Source of the DNA: Mycocentrospora acerina | Taxonomy: Eukaryota; Ascomycota; Dothideomycetes; Pleosporales | Assembly (NCBI GenBank): GCA_022701365.1 | Contig: JAKUHH010000126.1 | Span: 62,001 to 126,000 of the forward strand | Length of the DNA stretch: 64,000 nucleotides | Direction of reading: 5' to 3' | Shown here: positions 37,156-48,075 of the stretch, piece by piece | Layout: every line of letters starts with the position of its first letter | Position numbering within the stretch: the first letter of the stretch is position 1 | Made by a program: the position numbers and the translations under genes | Notes under the pieces: generated by a model | What the model saw: only the letters and a program-made list of their open reading frames with translations | The model's database searches: none | What the model was told of the DNA's origin: nothing

Positions 37156-39677
37156 TTTCAGAGAATGTGGTGAACTTTTCAATATGGAGGAGATGCACAG
37201 GTTGATATCTGTTATTTTAGACGGCAACCTGACATTTAAATAAATGTTTACACCAATTTACCTCAGCGATCTACACATATAGACGGAAACTCTTCTTTTG
37301 CGAACTCCGTAGTCTGAGCTCTAATTGCTACGTAGCCTTAGCTCTGCGCTAGCGTTTGAGGTTAACATGAACATAGATAGAACTCTTTTGACTTTGATAA
37401 ATTAGTGTGAAAACATAAGCTTTAGCACTAAAGCTAATAGTATTCGTTTAAATCATTGGTAATTACAGGTTACAGCACATATTGCTGTTATTCTACGAGT
37501 CAATGTGTGGCGATACATGATCGCTCAATCGGAGTCCCCGATATTTGACTAAAGTCGGCGCAATATGCGCGAAGGCCTAAGGTCGATCCCGCACATGCAG
37601 CGACGATCAAGCATTTGAAGAGATCTAGTTCGTTATGCCAGGTACCGTCAGTCGCCTCACTGGGCTTTCGCTTAGGTTGTGGGAAAGGTATACGCGATTA
37701 TGAATAGCACACACTACGCTTAATTAAGAGACTTAGCCTTATCAAGCATAAAACTTGGGTTTCTTGAACCCTTAACCCTGGTGAGAAAGGTCTATGTGTG
37801 GATAGCACATTTGTAGATAAGCACTACATTTGAAGCGTAGGTTCATGAAGAGCGGTTACGCCGCAAGGCTGTCCCGTACCCCAGATACTACTATTATAAT
37901 CAATAATGTGCAACTACAGGATATGAACAGTCTAGAATATCTTTCTTTATTCCACTTTCATGTAATCAAAAGGGCGGACTGAAGGGTTGAAATTTTTCGA
38001 CGAGAGAATGGAGATATTGGCATGGTGGCCAAAAATCGCAAAGATTCGCACCTCAAATTCACACCTTTTTGGCTCTCTCTCTTCATAGCTAGTCCTTGAC
38101 TCAGAATGCGCTGAGGCAAACTAGAATCTCATGCTGTTGATAAAGAGGTGCGTTGTAGTCGATATGGGATGGCCTAAATTAATCGGGCCGAGGACCAAAG
38201 TCGCGCGCTCCGAAGACCTAATTAGAACCGGAGCTGCTTTGTCCGTCAAAACGCCATGTTTGTGGAGAGTTGTAGTTGAAGATAGAGATCTGTGTCTGCG
38301 CTATAGATCATAGTGCACTCAAATGGGTTAGAAAATGACGAGAGGAGAGCTCTGTCCATCCCACGAAGCCGATTACAGTAATAAGCCCAATTTATTCGGT
38401 GCAGTGTTGAGACGCCTCCCCCTTGCTAGTTGCAATGGAATGTCACAACTATTACAGCCGCATTGAGCGAGAAGGAAATCAAAAGTCGTGAGAGTTAAAT
38501 CTAGTACTCATCAGATTGGCATTTAATGCTATCACTGATAGATTACAATGAATATACTCTCCTTCATTGATGTCCATCGCACGTATTGTGATCCAAAGGG
38601 TCATGTGCTCAAGGTTATGTATCACCCAGGAGAGGTAACGGCAGGAGGCCTAAACATGCAGACACTAAACGAGGCAGTCTATGACGATCGAGTTGTATAC
38701 TGACTCTGGACATGGATGGGCGTTCTCAAAAACAACAAAGATACACCGCAAAAGCTGCCCCACATAAAGATAGTCTCTTTAAAGGCTACAAAAGAGATGA
38801 TCGTCAACAAATAGATGATCAGGTGTTGAACGCCACAAATCTAACGATGAATGCAACCTTAATCCTTTCATTGACCCTCGGCTTTTTTAATGGACCCTAC
38901 GACTCGCATCGTGTTATTCTTGCATGTGCGTTGAGAATCAAAGCTAACATTCCAGTGCAGTAAGGAGTAAGCCATGAAAAATTCGGTGTGTGGGTGTCAT
39001 CTAGCCTAGCTATCAAAATCTGGTCTGGTTGTGTTGTTACCGTTTCCAGCCCCTTCTTTCGATCTGTACAGTTGTGATGCGTCGCAAGGACCAGAAGGTG
39101 TTTTAATCTCGGCTATTTCGATACATCATGTGTTTAATCACGTATTAAACTGTAAGGTATGTTGTCTCAAATTTTTTCCATGGACGGCATTAGATAACCT
39201 CATTCGCTTTCTCTTCCTTATTTATTAACTCCCTCAGAAGTGATACGTTACACAGGGTTGACCCCACGGTCAGATAGAGAGTGAATAGTAAAGTATGACC
39301 CATATTATTATCATCATTATTTTGTTTTGCTCAGAGTGAAAAAATACAAGATAGATATTGCCTAATATTACTATTTTCGCACCCAGCTTGAAGATCAGCT
39401 CTTAATAATTGGCGACGAACATATTAGTGCGAGTGGCGGCTTCACAACCCCAAATTAAACTTTCAAAGCACATCTGCTAATTGACCAGTATTCAACTCTT
39501 GAAATGATAAGGAAAAGATACCTCCGCGCCATTTTGGAAACTACACAAGTGTGAACATATCACCATATACCTCGGCAGGCTATCTATATCCCCCCAAAGG
39601 TTTAGAGAGTTGATCTAAGTATTGCTAGATTAGCGAAGATATCCATGCATAATTCAATATTGTGTAGCCTAATTACA
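37156..39677. other. AT-rich intergenic stretch
   Basis: About 2.5 kb without a supported gene. The part nearest 37156 should hold the promoter of the secreted protein. Small frames at 38131-38313 and 38712-38963 have no features that I recognise. No tRNA-like or other structured RNA was noticed. Confidence 0.5.
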
Positions 39678-40640
39678 TCATCGATTCAAGCTATGGACGT
39701 TTCCCGTATGGGGAGGCTTCCGTATCAATCTGATTTTACCCAGGCATCCGAATTTATTTCCTGCACTCTCCAAGTTGCTCTGGTTCTTTTGCCTTATTCC
39801 CGTGGCTTTCTCCAACTGTTTGTGATAAGTTACAAGTAAGGCCCTCTGTTGTGATGCGGGTAAATGTAATAGACTTCTCTTATCATCTGTACGAAGCTGT
39901 GCTAAGTGGGTGTGGAGTAGGTATTCTCTTTTCATTGCTCTTTTGCTTAATTCACTAAGGGGTCGAGAGGGTGTTTCATCGATATCCGAGCTTTGCTCAT
40001 CAATAATGTGTGATTGTGGAGTCTGACTCCGTTTTGTTTGATTGAACGAAGGTAGTGCGTCATTGAGCTTGTGTCCGTCTGAGCACTTTGATGATTGTGG
40101 TTTCCTCGGTCTGTTCTGCGAGAGAAGTTCAAGATCGCCAGTAAAGCGCGTAGCAGAGGTATTTTGGTGTAGATTCTTTGTGACATCTGTTGAGGGTATT
40201 TTGAAAAAATCTTTAAGTGTAGCATCCTTGTCCGCAATGTTGTATTTGCAATGTCCCTTTGCCATCATGTGCTGCTGCACCGCTTGCCGAGAAGTCCGAT
40301 GTGCTTCACAGTAGAGGCACTCGAAAAGTCCGGAAATAATGTTATGGAAATGAGTAAGCAGCGATTTGACATCCACCCTCAAGTTCGCCGTCTCTACATG
40401 CAAACCATGTGCCTTCAACATATGGGCCAAATTGTGGTCCTTGTCTAGGCTGATCTGATTGCAAAATAAACATTGCGATTCGTTAAATTCATAGTCTATG
40501 CAGGGATTTGACAGATTGGTAATGTTGTCTTCAAGATTGGTGTGGGGGTGTTCTCGAAGTGGAGCGACAAGGGAGTCGCTTCGGCCCGATTCAGCCATGG
40601 TGGTAGTGGTGGTGGTGAAAGTGCTAGTAGCAGGTGGCAT
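39678..40640 (-). CDS. REI1-like C2H2 zinc-finger protein, N-terminally short
   Basis: Single-exon protein of 320 residues related to REI1/ZNF622, a cytoplasmic factor in 60S ribosomal subunit maturation. The C2H2 pair is clear: CLFCNQ...NLAHMLKAHGLHV at about residues 58-80 and CLYCEAHRTSRQAVQQHM with GHCKYN at about 108-135. A basic C-terminal segment (LSKRAMKREYLL, then LPASQQRALLVTYHKQ) resembles the REI1 tail. The normal REI1 N-terminus, with a first zinc finger and the DWHRYNLKRR-type segment, is missing; the protein instead opens with a Thr-rich stretch. It sits in AT-rich accessory DNA rather than with housekeeping genes, so I read it as a diverged paralogue, not the core gene. Whether it still binds ribosomes is unknown. 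Confidence 0.75.
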   Translation of the reverse strand: MPPATSTFTTTTTTMAESGRSDSLVAPLREHPHTNLEDNITNLSNPCIDYEFNESQCLFCNQISLDKDHNLAHMLKAHGLHVETANLRVDVKSLLTHFHNIISGLFECLYCEAHRTSRQAVQQHMMAKGHCKYNIADKDATLKDFFKIPSTDVTKNLHQNTSATRFTGDLELLSQNRPRKPQSSKCSDGHKLNDALPSFNQTKRSQTPQSHIIDEQSSDIDETPSRPLSELSKRAMKREYLLHTHLAQLRTDDKRSLLHLPASQQRALLVTYHKQLEKATGIRQKNQSNLESAGNKFGCLGKIRLIRKPPHTGNVHSLNR

Positions 40641-41639
40641 GAACGTCAGAAGTTTGTAGAATTTGAAAATTTCAGAAACTAAGAGAACAAGCTATCAAAA
40701 AAAAAGCACACGGTAATGTTAGCAAGTTGTATTTTAGTAAAAGTTGATCTATGTTGTGGTTTTATAGAAGAGTCTTGATGGTTGGTTACGACGCCAATGA
40801 TACTAGCGTGATGAAATGCTCAAAGTGACTCATAGCGGCTCATACACACACATGCTAACACCAGTTAATCGAAAAACCTAAAGCACATTTACTTATATAA
40901 TTTTAGGGCAAAGTTTCCTAGAAATACAAGCAGTGCGATCTATGAGAGCCTTGATACAGCATTGTTTTCTTGTTGGGGCAGTTGTCGTATGTGCCTCTAT
41001 TTCTGTATCCACACAACTAGATTTTGCCTTAAACTTTTAGAAGCATTTATCTGTTGAGTTGTTATTTTTGTTCTCCAACACCAATTTAAGCGCCACTTGC
41101 TGCCTCTGTGATGCGAGGCTAATCGCGCATTTACAGGTCTAAAGCACTGTTATGATAGTTCGCGCCAAATTGAAGCTAAGCATCGCAAAATGGTCAAAAT
41201 GATAGCGAAAAACTCAAAAACTCACTGGAATAAAGATGTGATTTTTACAAATCACTAGGAAATTGGTTAAAACTTTACACAGGTCTGCATCACTATGAAA
41301 GATATAAATTCATTAGCATAGTCGCAAAGTCTTTCGATATACTTTTCGCCTACAGGCGAAACCCGCCAACTCTTCCATACTACTGCCCGAAAAGTATTGT
41401 ACTTGTCGCTGTTGTTATCGCACAAACCTCACCAAAATTACTGATGTGGCATTGTTGTTAGATACATGATAAGTGGCGGTGGCAAAGAGCTTGGAACGCT
41501 AGGATGATTTGGTCGATTATGATCATTTCACAGCGTAACAGCTCAAACGGTCATAGTGTCGTTTCGCACATTCAACCAGCAGCCTGTCAATTTGCGTAAG
41601 CCATAAGTTAATACATTACTCTCTTCATGTTTTTCCGGA
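40641..41639. other. Intergenic region between divergent genes
   Basis: About 1 kb between the start codons of the REI1-like gene (minus) and the MATE-type gene (plus). It must contain both promoters. AT-rich; no gene or repeat stands out. Confidence 0.5.
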
Positions 41640-43308
41640 ATGCGCACTCATCATCTTTATCTATACAAAATGATACCTTCAAAGGACAGTGACATTCCAC
41701 AAAGTATCGATCAATTAGATGGACCATCGACGCTTGATTCAGATGGTAGTCTCAGTCCAAGGATGAATGAGGCTGATAGTTTGTCGTGGAAGAAGCAGTT
41801 GTTGGTGGACTTGAAGCCAGGTCGACATCGCAAGACGTGGGTTTTGGTCACAATCTAATCAATCATTGAAAATGACAGACATGCATCTGCAAACGCTTAC
41901 TCAACTCAGGTATTTTGCTGCCCTCATCTTCAACACCTGCGCGTTCACCCTACCAGCACTCTACGGCACACTTTCGAAACTATGGGTCAGCAACATTGAC
42001 TCTTCCATGGTCGTTACGACCGATACATATACATACATTGGCGTAGTGGCTGAAGTGCTTAATGAAGGCCTACCCCGCGCAGCCTATCTCATCATTGGCG
42101 ATGATTCCAAGTATACCTTACGTAGACGTGTCCAGCTCACCCACACGCTCGTTCTTTTCCAGTCGATCCTTGGCCTGATTATGAGTATTGGGTTCGTTGC
42201 GGGCGCTTCAACGTTTGTGAAAGGCTTTGTACCGATTGAGGTAAGAGATACGAGTGTGAAATACGTTCAGTTATCAGCATTCTCTGCGTTCAGCTCAGCC
42301 GTCGAGTACGCAGTTAACACATCGACGCGTGCGCTGGACAAACCGGACGTGCCGCTCATCATCAGCTCAGTCAAATTTGCAGTCAACATTATTCTCGATA
42401 TTATTCTTATCTCTAGGTTTCACATCAGCAGCGTAACGCCGACAGTCAATATGCAAGCCGGTATCTCATTGGCCTGCAACCTCACTTCTGCTTTCACCGG
42501 CGTCGCATACTTCGTCTATACCACTACTTGGGGCCACAGAGCTGCCATACATGACGATACATCTCATCAAAAAACAACTCCCGCCCTAACTGCTCTGAAA
42601 CCGTTTCTTCAGCCCGGCGCCATCTTTTTCGCCGAATCTGCCGTTCGCAATGCACTCTACCTATGGCTTATACACGGTATCGTCGGCTTAGGAAGCAATT
42701 ATGCGACTGCATGGGGTGTCTTCTCCACTATTCGCTGGGGACTCATCATGGTTCCAGTTATGGCACTCGAAGCTACAACTCTGACCTTCATCGGCCATTC
42801 GTGGGGAAGTTTCCAGGCACAGCTAGAGTCTGCCAGCAGCCGGGTAAAGTTGCGCCAGGTCTGGAGTATCGTCCGCTGGGCCTTCTATTCCATTGCTATA
42901 GTCTTGCTCGTGGAGATACCACTGTGTCTCGCCATGTCTTTCTCAGGTGCTAAACCGTTCGCACGATACATTTCGGGATCAGAAGAGGTATCTCGCATTG
43001 TGGCACGTATGTGGCGCACCATAGACTGGTGTTACATCCTCTATGGCGTCTCCACACAGCTTGCAGCGATACTTGTATCAACGCGTCCAAAGTGGTATCT
43101 GTACCAGTCTCTCATATCGAATCTGCTATACGTCCTGCCATGGGCGATCGTATGTCAGGTTGTGGACTTGAACGCAGGCGATGCTTGGACATACCATAGC
43201 CTCGTTTTTGGGGGTAGTCTGGTGTTCTCGTTTTTCGCAATCATGCTGGTCATTGGTCTGTGGGTGGTTAGATTGAGAAATGGGCGAATGAAAGTTGGCC
43301 ATGTTTGA
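41640..43308 (+). CDS. MATE-type multidrug transporter
   Basis: Predicted membrane efflux protein of about 531 residues. Exon 2 encodes about 12 hydrophobic segments with conserved fungal MATE-like stretches (LPALYGTLSKLWV, EVLNEGLPRAAYLI, STRALDKPDVPLIISS, GLIMVPVMALEATTL). Exon 1 (41640-41836) gives a polar cytosolic N-terminus ending DLKPGRHRK. My preferred intron is 41837-41909 (73 bp, GTGGGT..CTCAG), joining RK-T-YFAAL; a donor a few bases downstream would need another acceptor, so this junction is the least certain part. The second Met (41670) has a better start context (CAAAATG) and may be the true start. Transporters of this class export toxic organic compounds using ion gradients; it could export a metabolite made nearby, but no direct link is seen. 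Convergent with the glyoxalase gene. Confidence 0.85.
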
Positions 43309-43774
43309 GATGGAGGGTTTTTTTCTTTGGTGTCTTTGTTGTACTGTTATCCAGATTGATAAAGAATCTTAAAGTTATGGATCTTGTGTGGTATGTAAGA
43401 AATCACTTCAGACCCATTGCCGGAGGAGTTCAAAATCATTTCAGCTCCAATTGATTGCCATTTGTCTTAGATGGATATCATTATATGGAACAAACCCGTC
43501 AGGGTCTCTTGCAAGGCGCTCTAAAAGGTCCTGGAAATTGGAGCATTAGCACCCACATGTGCTAATTTTATCATTTTTCTGTGTAAAGGATATTTTGTCA
43601 ACGTATTGAACCATTCCGTTCTATTTATAACAATCATACCATCCGTAGTATAAATCTATCTCCTCTCCTACTAATTTAATTCTAGGTCGGACGGCAGCAG
43701 TTTATCCTGAATCATGTTGGCATACTTGCCTATAATGGTGGCTTGTCCAACTGCAATCTCATCTTTTGAGAAGT
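43309..43774. other. Intergenic, convergent 3' ends
   Basis: About 470 bp holding the 3' ends of the MATE-type gene and of the glyoxalase-fold gene. Nothing else is visible. Confidence 0.45.
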
Positions 43775-44260
43775 TCATATGCTGAACTCAAGTCTATTTC
43801 CTGCAAAATCTCTGTATGATTAAAATCGTGATGTTAGTCTACCTCTTTGATTGATCACAATCTGCGCACGGAATACGTACCTCGCAAAGAACCTTGTCGG
43901 ATACTCTACTCCTTCGGCCCCACTATTCTTTTCGCCTGGTTTGTCTGCCGCCTGTGGTGCAGACTCACCACCGCGTTCAGAATGCTCCCAGACTTTTCGT
44001 TGCAAGGCAGCCAGATCCTCTATATTGCCAAACTGGAAACATAGGTGCCGTGATGAAGGGTTGGCGAAGTCTTCAGGTTTACCTATCGCAATGTGGACTT
44101 GTTGACCTGAAGTGCCAATGTCGAACCATGCAAGCCTCTCGCGCTGGAGGTGAGGGACCGGTCTTGGTATCAAGCCCAGAGTATTACCGTAAAACTCATT
44201 TGCAAGATGAAGCGTCCCTGGTGGGATTACCAAGTTAACGTGATGGAGGCCAATGATCAT
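43775..44260 (-). CDS. Glyoxalase / extradiol dioxygenase-fold protein
   Basis: Small vicinal-oxygen-chelate protein, 138 residues. Exons are 44260-43881 and 43811-43775, with a 69-bp intron carrying a GTACGT donor, a GACTAAC branch site and a CAG acceptor. Splicing changes the C-terminus from unrelated sequence to the family ending RDFAGNRLEFSI, where the Glu is a usual metal ligand. The N-terminus has LHHVNLVIP with the metal-binding His, and FYGNTLGL is also typical; RHLCFQF supplies a second His. The family includes glyoxalase I, bleomycin-resistance and dioxygenase proteins, so the reaction cannot be fixed. The promoter holds an array of CGG-N4-CCG motifs at 44391-44422. Confidence 0.88.
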
Positions 44261-44899
44261 CTCGACAGAAAGTATCTATTGTTGTGTCTTGAATTAACTG
44301 CTGTTCAACGAAGATGGGCAATCGTAGTTGGGGTAATATTTGTTGGAGCAATATCCACTGAAGTAATATTTGTTGAGGTCGGAAATCCGATCGGTCATCC
44401 GGTCGGTCATCCGGTCGGTCATGTTGGCGGGGTAATTGCGATCGCGCAACGAGAGTGACGGACGATTATGGTGGGGTAGCCGCGGATGTAAATCCCGTAC
44501 CGCATCCGGCTCTAGAAAAATATCTGTTGATCTGAAATTTCTCATTATCACTCTAAGTAGAGGCTGTTGTGATTGACAGGGACCCCGAAGATGTCAATCA
44601 ATCAGTTTAAGGCTAGTAAATCATAATCGTTGACGAGTGAATCCACAGCGTGACTGCTCGATTCAGTCTCAAGCAGGAAAACAAAAACGTGTGTATAAGA
44701 CTCCATATATGCTCTCCTAGAATTACGTGCGCTCTCTTGTGAATGATTTGTTGTGTCTGGGCAGGCTCTGCCTGTAAGCACGCTACTGGATTTCGATTGC
44801 TATACTATCGTATTGATGTAAAACGGAATACGTAATCTTGTAGCTTTGCTGATGCAGTATTGTCTTCTACTTCTGGATACCAATAATTTGGCTTTTGCT
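44261..44899. other. Promoter region of the glyoxalase-fold gene and 3' end of the SET gene
   Basis: About 640 bp between two minus-strand genes. It holds the tandem CGG-N4-CCG motif array (listed separately). The rest shows no gene. Confidence 0.45.
44391..44422. promoter_or_regulatory. Tandem CGG-N4-CCG motifs, likely Zn2Cys6 binding sites
   Basis: A 12-base unit, TCGGTCATCCGG, is repeated two full times and partly a third time. Each unit holds CGG-TCAT-CCG, an inverted pair of CGG triplets spaced by four bases, the kind of site bound by dimers of fungal Zn2Cys6 factors. The array lies about 130-160 bases upstream of the glyoxalase-fold start codon. Binding is inferred; no factor is identified. 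Confidence 0.5.
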
Positions 44900-45760
44900 C
44901 TACGTTTTGCTTTGATTACTTGCTACGTTTTCTGCATGCATGATATTCAACTCTCGCAAAAACGCCGTCGTCGTGTCAACGTATGGTGAATCTCTACCGT
45001 AACACATAATGCAAACTTCCAGTTCTTTCTCCGCACATGTCACAGCTAGCTCCAGCCGCCCATATTTTTTCCAGCCAACAGCAGCATCGTGATATGCCAA
45101 CCCCAACGCTTCGCCAACGAGACCTTCTTCTTTTAACAATCCCACAAGTTCCAACTCTGCCTTAGGCCATGGCGTTCTCCACTTCTGCTTCCGCTGAACC
45201 CTAATTCTCCCATCCAACGACACCATCCGCGCTCTGCGAACATCACTTAGTGTAGAATCACTTCCACATGCTGGGCAAGAGCACACGAATCCGTACGCCG
45301 AGAGCTTTTCGCGCCGAGAACTGATGACTTGGTATGGCCGCTCATAGCTTAAAGTGATCTGTGTATCCGCCGGAATTTCAATAATGGCATGCACAGTGAT
45401 CTGCGACAGCCGCCCATTCCATGCGAAACTGGCGTTGGGAATACATGAGTGATTGAATCGCGCTGCGCGTGGTGAAATCGAGGTGCGCGATTCAGTTTGC
45501 CAAGCGTTGGCGTTGAAAATATCAATCACGAGGGCGGCACCTTCGGATTTAGGGTCAAGGGCGTGCAGATTGAGATATTGTTGTTGCTGAGGAAGAGACA
45601 ATCGCGAGAAGGCGGAGACGACGGATGCGTTGGAGCGAGGTTCCCGGACGTTGAAAAGTGGCGTTTCGGCAAGAATGCGGGTTCCTGCAGGAATAGTTTC
45701 TATGGAAAAGCATCCGAGGCCTTCACCGGGAGAAGGCTTGACTGTGTACATATCACTCAT
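44900..45760 (-). CDS. SET-domain protein (SMYD-like)
   Basis: Single-exon protein of 286 residues with a split-type SET domain, a fold that methylates lysines. The N-terminal half starts with GEGLGCFSIETIPAGTRIL, as SET domains do. The cofactor and catalytic core is at about residues 98-140 with RFNHSCIPNA followed by ITLSYERPY. A post-SET zinc site follows with FVCSCPACGSD. The C-terminus is helical and carries tetratricopeptide-like sequence (AYHDAAVGWKKYGRLELA, then DSPYVDTTTAFLREL). No MYND zinc finger interrupts the SET region, so it fits the common fungal SET proteins of unknown substrate. No intron is needed and the frame is intact. Confidence 0.85.
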   Translation of the reverse strand: MSDMYTVKPSPGEGLGCFSIETIPAGTRILAETPLFNVREPRSNASVVSAFSRLSLPQQQQYLNLHALDPKSEGAALVIDIFNANAWQTESRTSISPRAARFNHSCIPNASFAWNGRLSQITVHAIIEIPADTQITLSYERPYQVISSRREKLSAYGFVCSCPACGSDSTLSDVRRARMVSLDGRIRVQRKQKWRTPWPKAELELVGLLKEEGLVGEALGLAYHDAAVGWKKYGRLELAVTCAEKELEVCIMCYGRDSPYVDTTTAFLRELNIMHAENVASNQSKT

Positions 45761-48075
45761 CGTCGAAATGTAGATTGCACTTTCTTCTTCGGATGAAAAT
45801 TGCGGCTGTGTAGTGTTTTTGGCTCATGAGCAGGATCATGCTAGTAGAGATTGTGCTAGAATAAGCTACGAGATTGCAAAGCGGACGTGAGTGGCAAAGA
45901 CGCCTTATTAAGTCAACGTCAATTTGCAAATTGTCAAATTTACAAATATCCATTATAATTTGATCAGAATACGGACTTTGTATCTCCTATGCGCGCATGA
46001 GAAGGATTGAACTTGTCACGTCGTAGCCGGCCTATTTGACTGTAGGATAGTTTACCTGGTGACAATCTATCGCACTTCATGAGCCAATCAGATAAGTACA
46101 TAATGATGCTGAGCTTTTTTGATGAATATTCCCTCCTCATGAGTACCAAGTCATAAATGTCTGATTAAGTCCCTATTTTAATAAATATAGACTACATTGT
46201 AAAGTAAACGTCCAAGTGAATGGTGTATGATACGCTCATTACGGTAACCTGGCAACTAGAATTATATCGGTCCAAAAAAATCGTGGTTTGTCTTGAACAT
46301 TTAAGAATTTCGATCAAACCAATCGAGAAAATGGGGCGCAGGACGTACCTCAACATAGCTGCGTAAAAGGTGAAATAGCCAACACACGATCTTGCTCATA
46401 TATACCAGTCAGTCACCTCAAAGGACTGAGTTACTATTGAATCTATCATGACTATTAACTATGATATTATCGCTTTTGGACGCTATCTTCAACTGCTTAT
46501 ATCTACCGATGGATTATTTTTTAACAAAATTGTTTGTAACAATGCAATGATCCGTAAGGCGACAATCATTACAGCAAAAATAGTAATTTGAATAGGTTAT
46601 AGGACTTTTCGCAATATCATTGACAGACGCGAGTGTCTCAGACATCTCTTGGGGTACTTATTGAGTAAGGACCGGATGTCGGGGAACATGGAGTAACTAA
46701 TTTTAAAAAAATTCAAAAACTAAGATGGTGTATTAAATTATTTTTGCGCATCCTAAAATAGCACTTTCTCAAAATTTGCATCGGCTGTGGTATGCACCTC
46801 TCAGAGAGCTTCCGCAGGACCCGATTGCTGTCAAACATTCTAGACGATTCTCCGATTTGAAAGGTTTCGTGATTACTAGCGGCTTTATCAAAAACTTCCT
46901 ACAGAACACCGGTATCTAGATACAAGCAGCCCAGTGGATTCCAATCACAATAGAAACACTCTTTTGAAATTTGATATGGCCTCTGATACCATGCGCACAA
47001 TTCTTTCCGAAAAGAAAGGAATTAATTGTATTGATCAGATTTGTATTGATCAGATCTTGCTTTCTTAGATTCCAAACGACCGGTCCCTTATTTAGAACCA
47101 ATGTTAGAATGATTATTATAGTGAACTAGACCAAAACTATTTAATTTAAAGAGTTAGATATTGAAGCTATCCGTGCTTTTCGATGGCGAATCTCCTTGAT
47201 TATGTCAGGACCATAGCCTATCCAAAAAGCTCAGTGGCTCATTCTGCAGGCCAATTACCCCAAGTTCTGTAGATCTAGCAATAACATCATTGGAACTCAT
47301 CAGCAGTCTTACTAGTCAATTCTCAGTGATTGAATCGATCAATTGGGTTAGTCGATTGATGTTATTTAGCGTACTTCAATGAGTCTTCCGAAGGAAATGA
47401 AACCGGTCTAAGCTATAAATTTATAGTGCTAACGCCCACTTACCACAGTTGCCTATTCACATTTTTGAGGCGGCCAGAATTGGCCGTGTATATCAACAAG
47501 TGTTCACTGAGTGATTCTTGCAGCAAGGTTATCGAGTGATATAAGCTTTATTATCGTTGTCTCTTACAGCAGAGAACAAGGGAATGCTACTTTGCGGAAA
47601 AAGCAGAAGAGTGTTTCGAGTAATAATAGTGATCACCTTGGTAAATTTGTGGAGCAATCTGATGTTTGGGCATAATTCAAGTCAGCTTTCCTGAAAATCC
47701 AGTCCCTTTTCTGTTTGTAGGCTTCTCATATACGGCCCTTACGATCTAAGTATCTACCGAACTTCAATTACAAATATAAAGAGAAATTAGTTCTCCAAGC
47801 TAACTACATAGATTTAGTAATAATACACAGACTCTAAAGAGATTTCTAATTAACCTCAATAGTTAACACGTTGAAGGTGAATATACAGTTTAGCTGTACT
47901 AAGAATAGAATTCGCGCAACTTCCCATTTATAGATCGAGATGGGTTGCGAAGGACACGCCAAACATCGAATAGAACTACGAAGAGAAGACATCGAGTAGA
48001 AGCTTTGCTAACAAATCGAGGAAAGCATGGAAACATTAGATCTCCGTTCAAGAATCAGTCTACCAGTATACCTAC
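45761..48075. other. Long AT-rich stretch without genes
   Basis: About 2.3 kb, very AT-rich with short frames only. The first few hundred bases should contain the SET gene promoter and the last ~100 the 3' end of the histidine kinase. No repeat or RNA gene stood out. Confidence 0.5.

Noticed and set aside
37540..37625. Possible tRNA-like stretch (GGTCGATCCC)
   Set aside because: No cloverleaf with acceptor, D and anticodon arms could be built around it.
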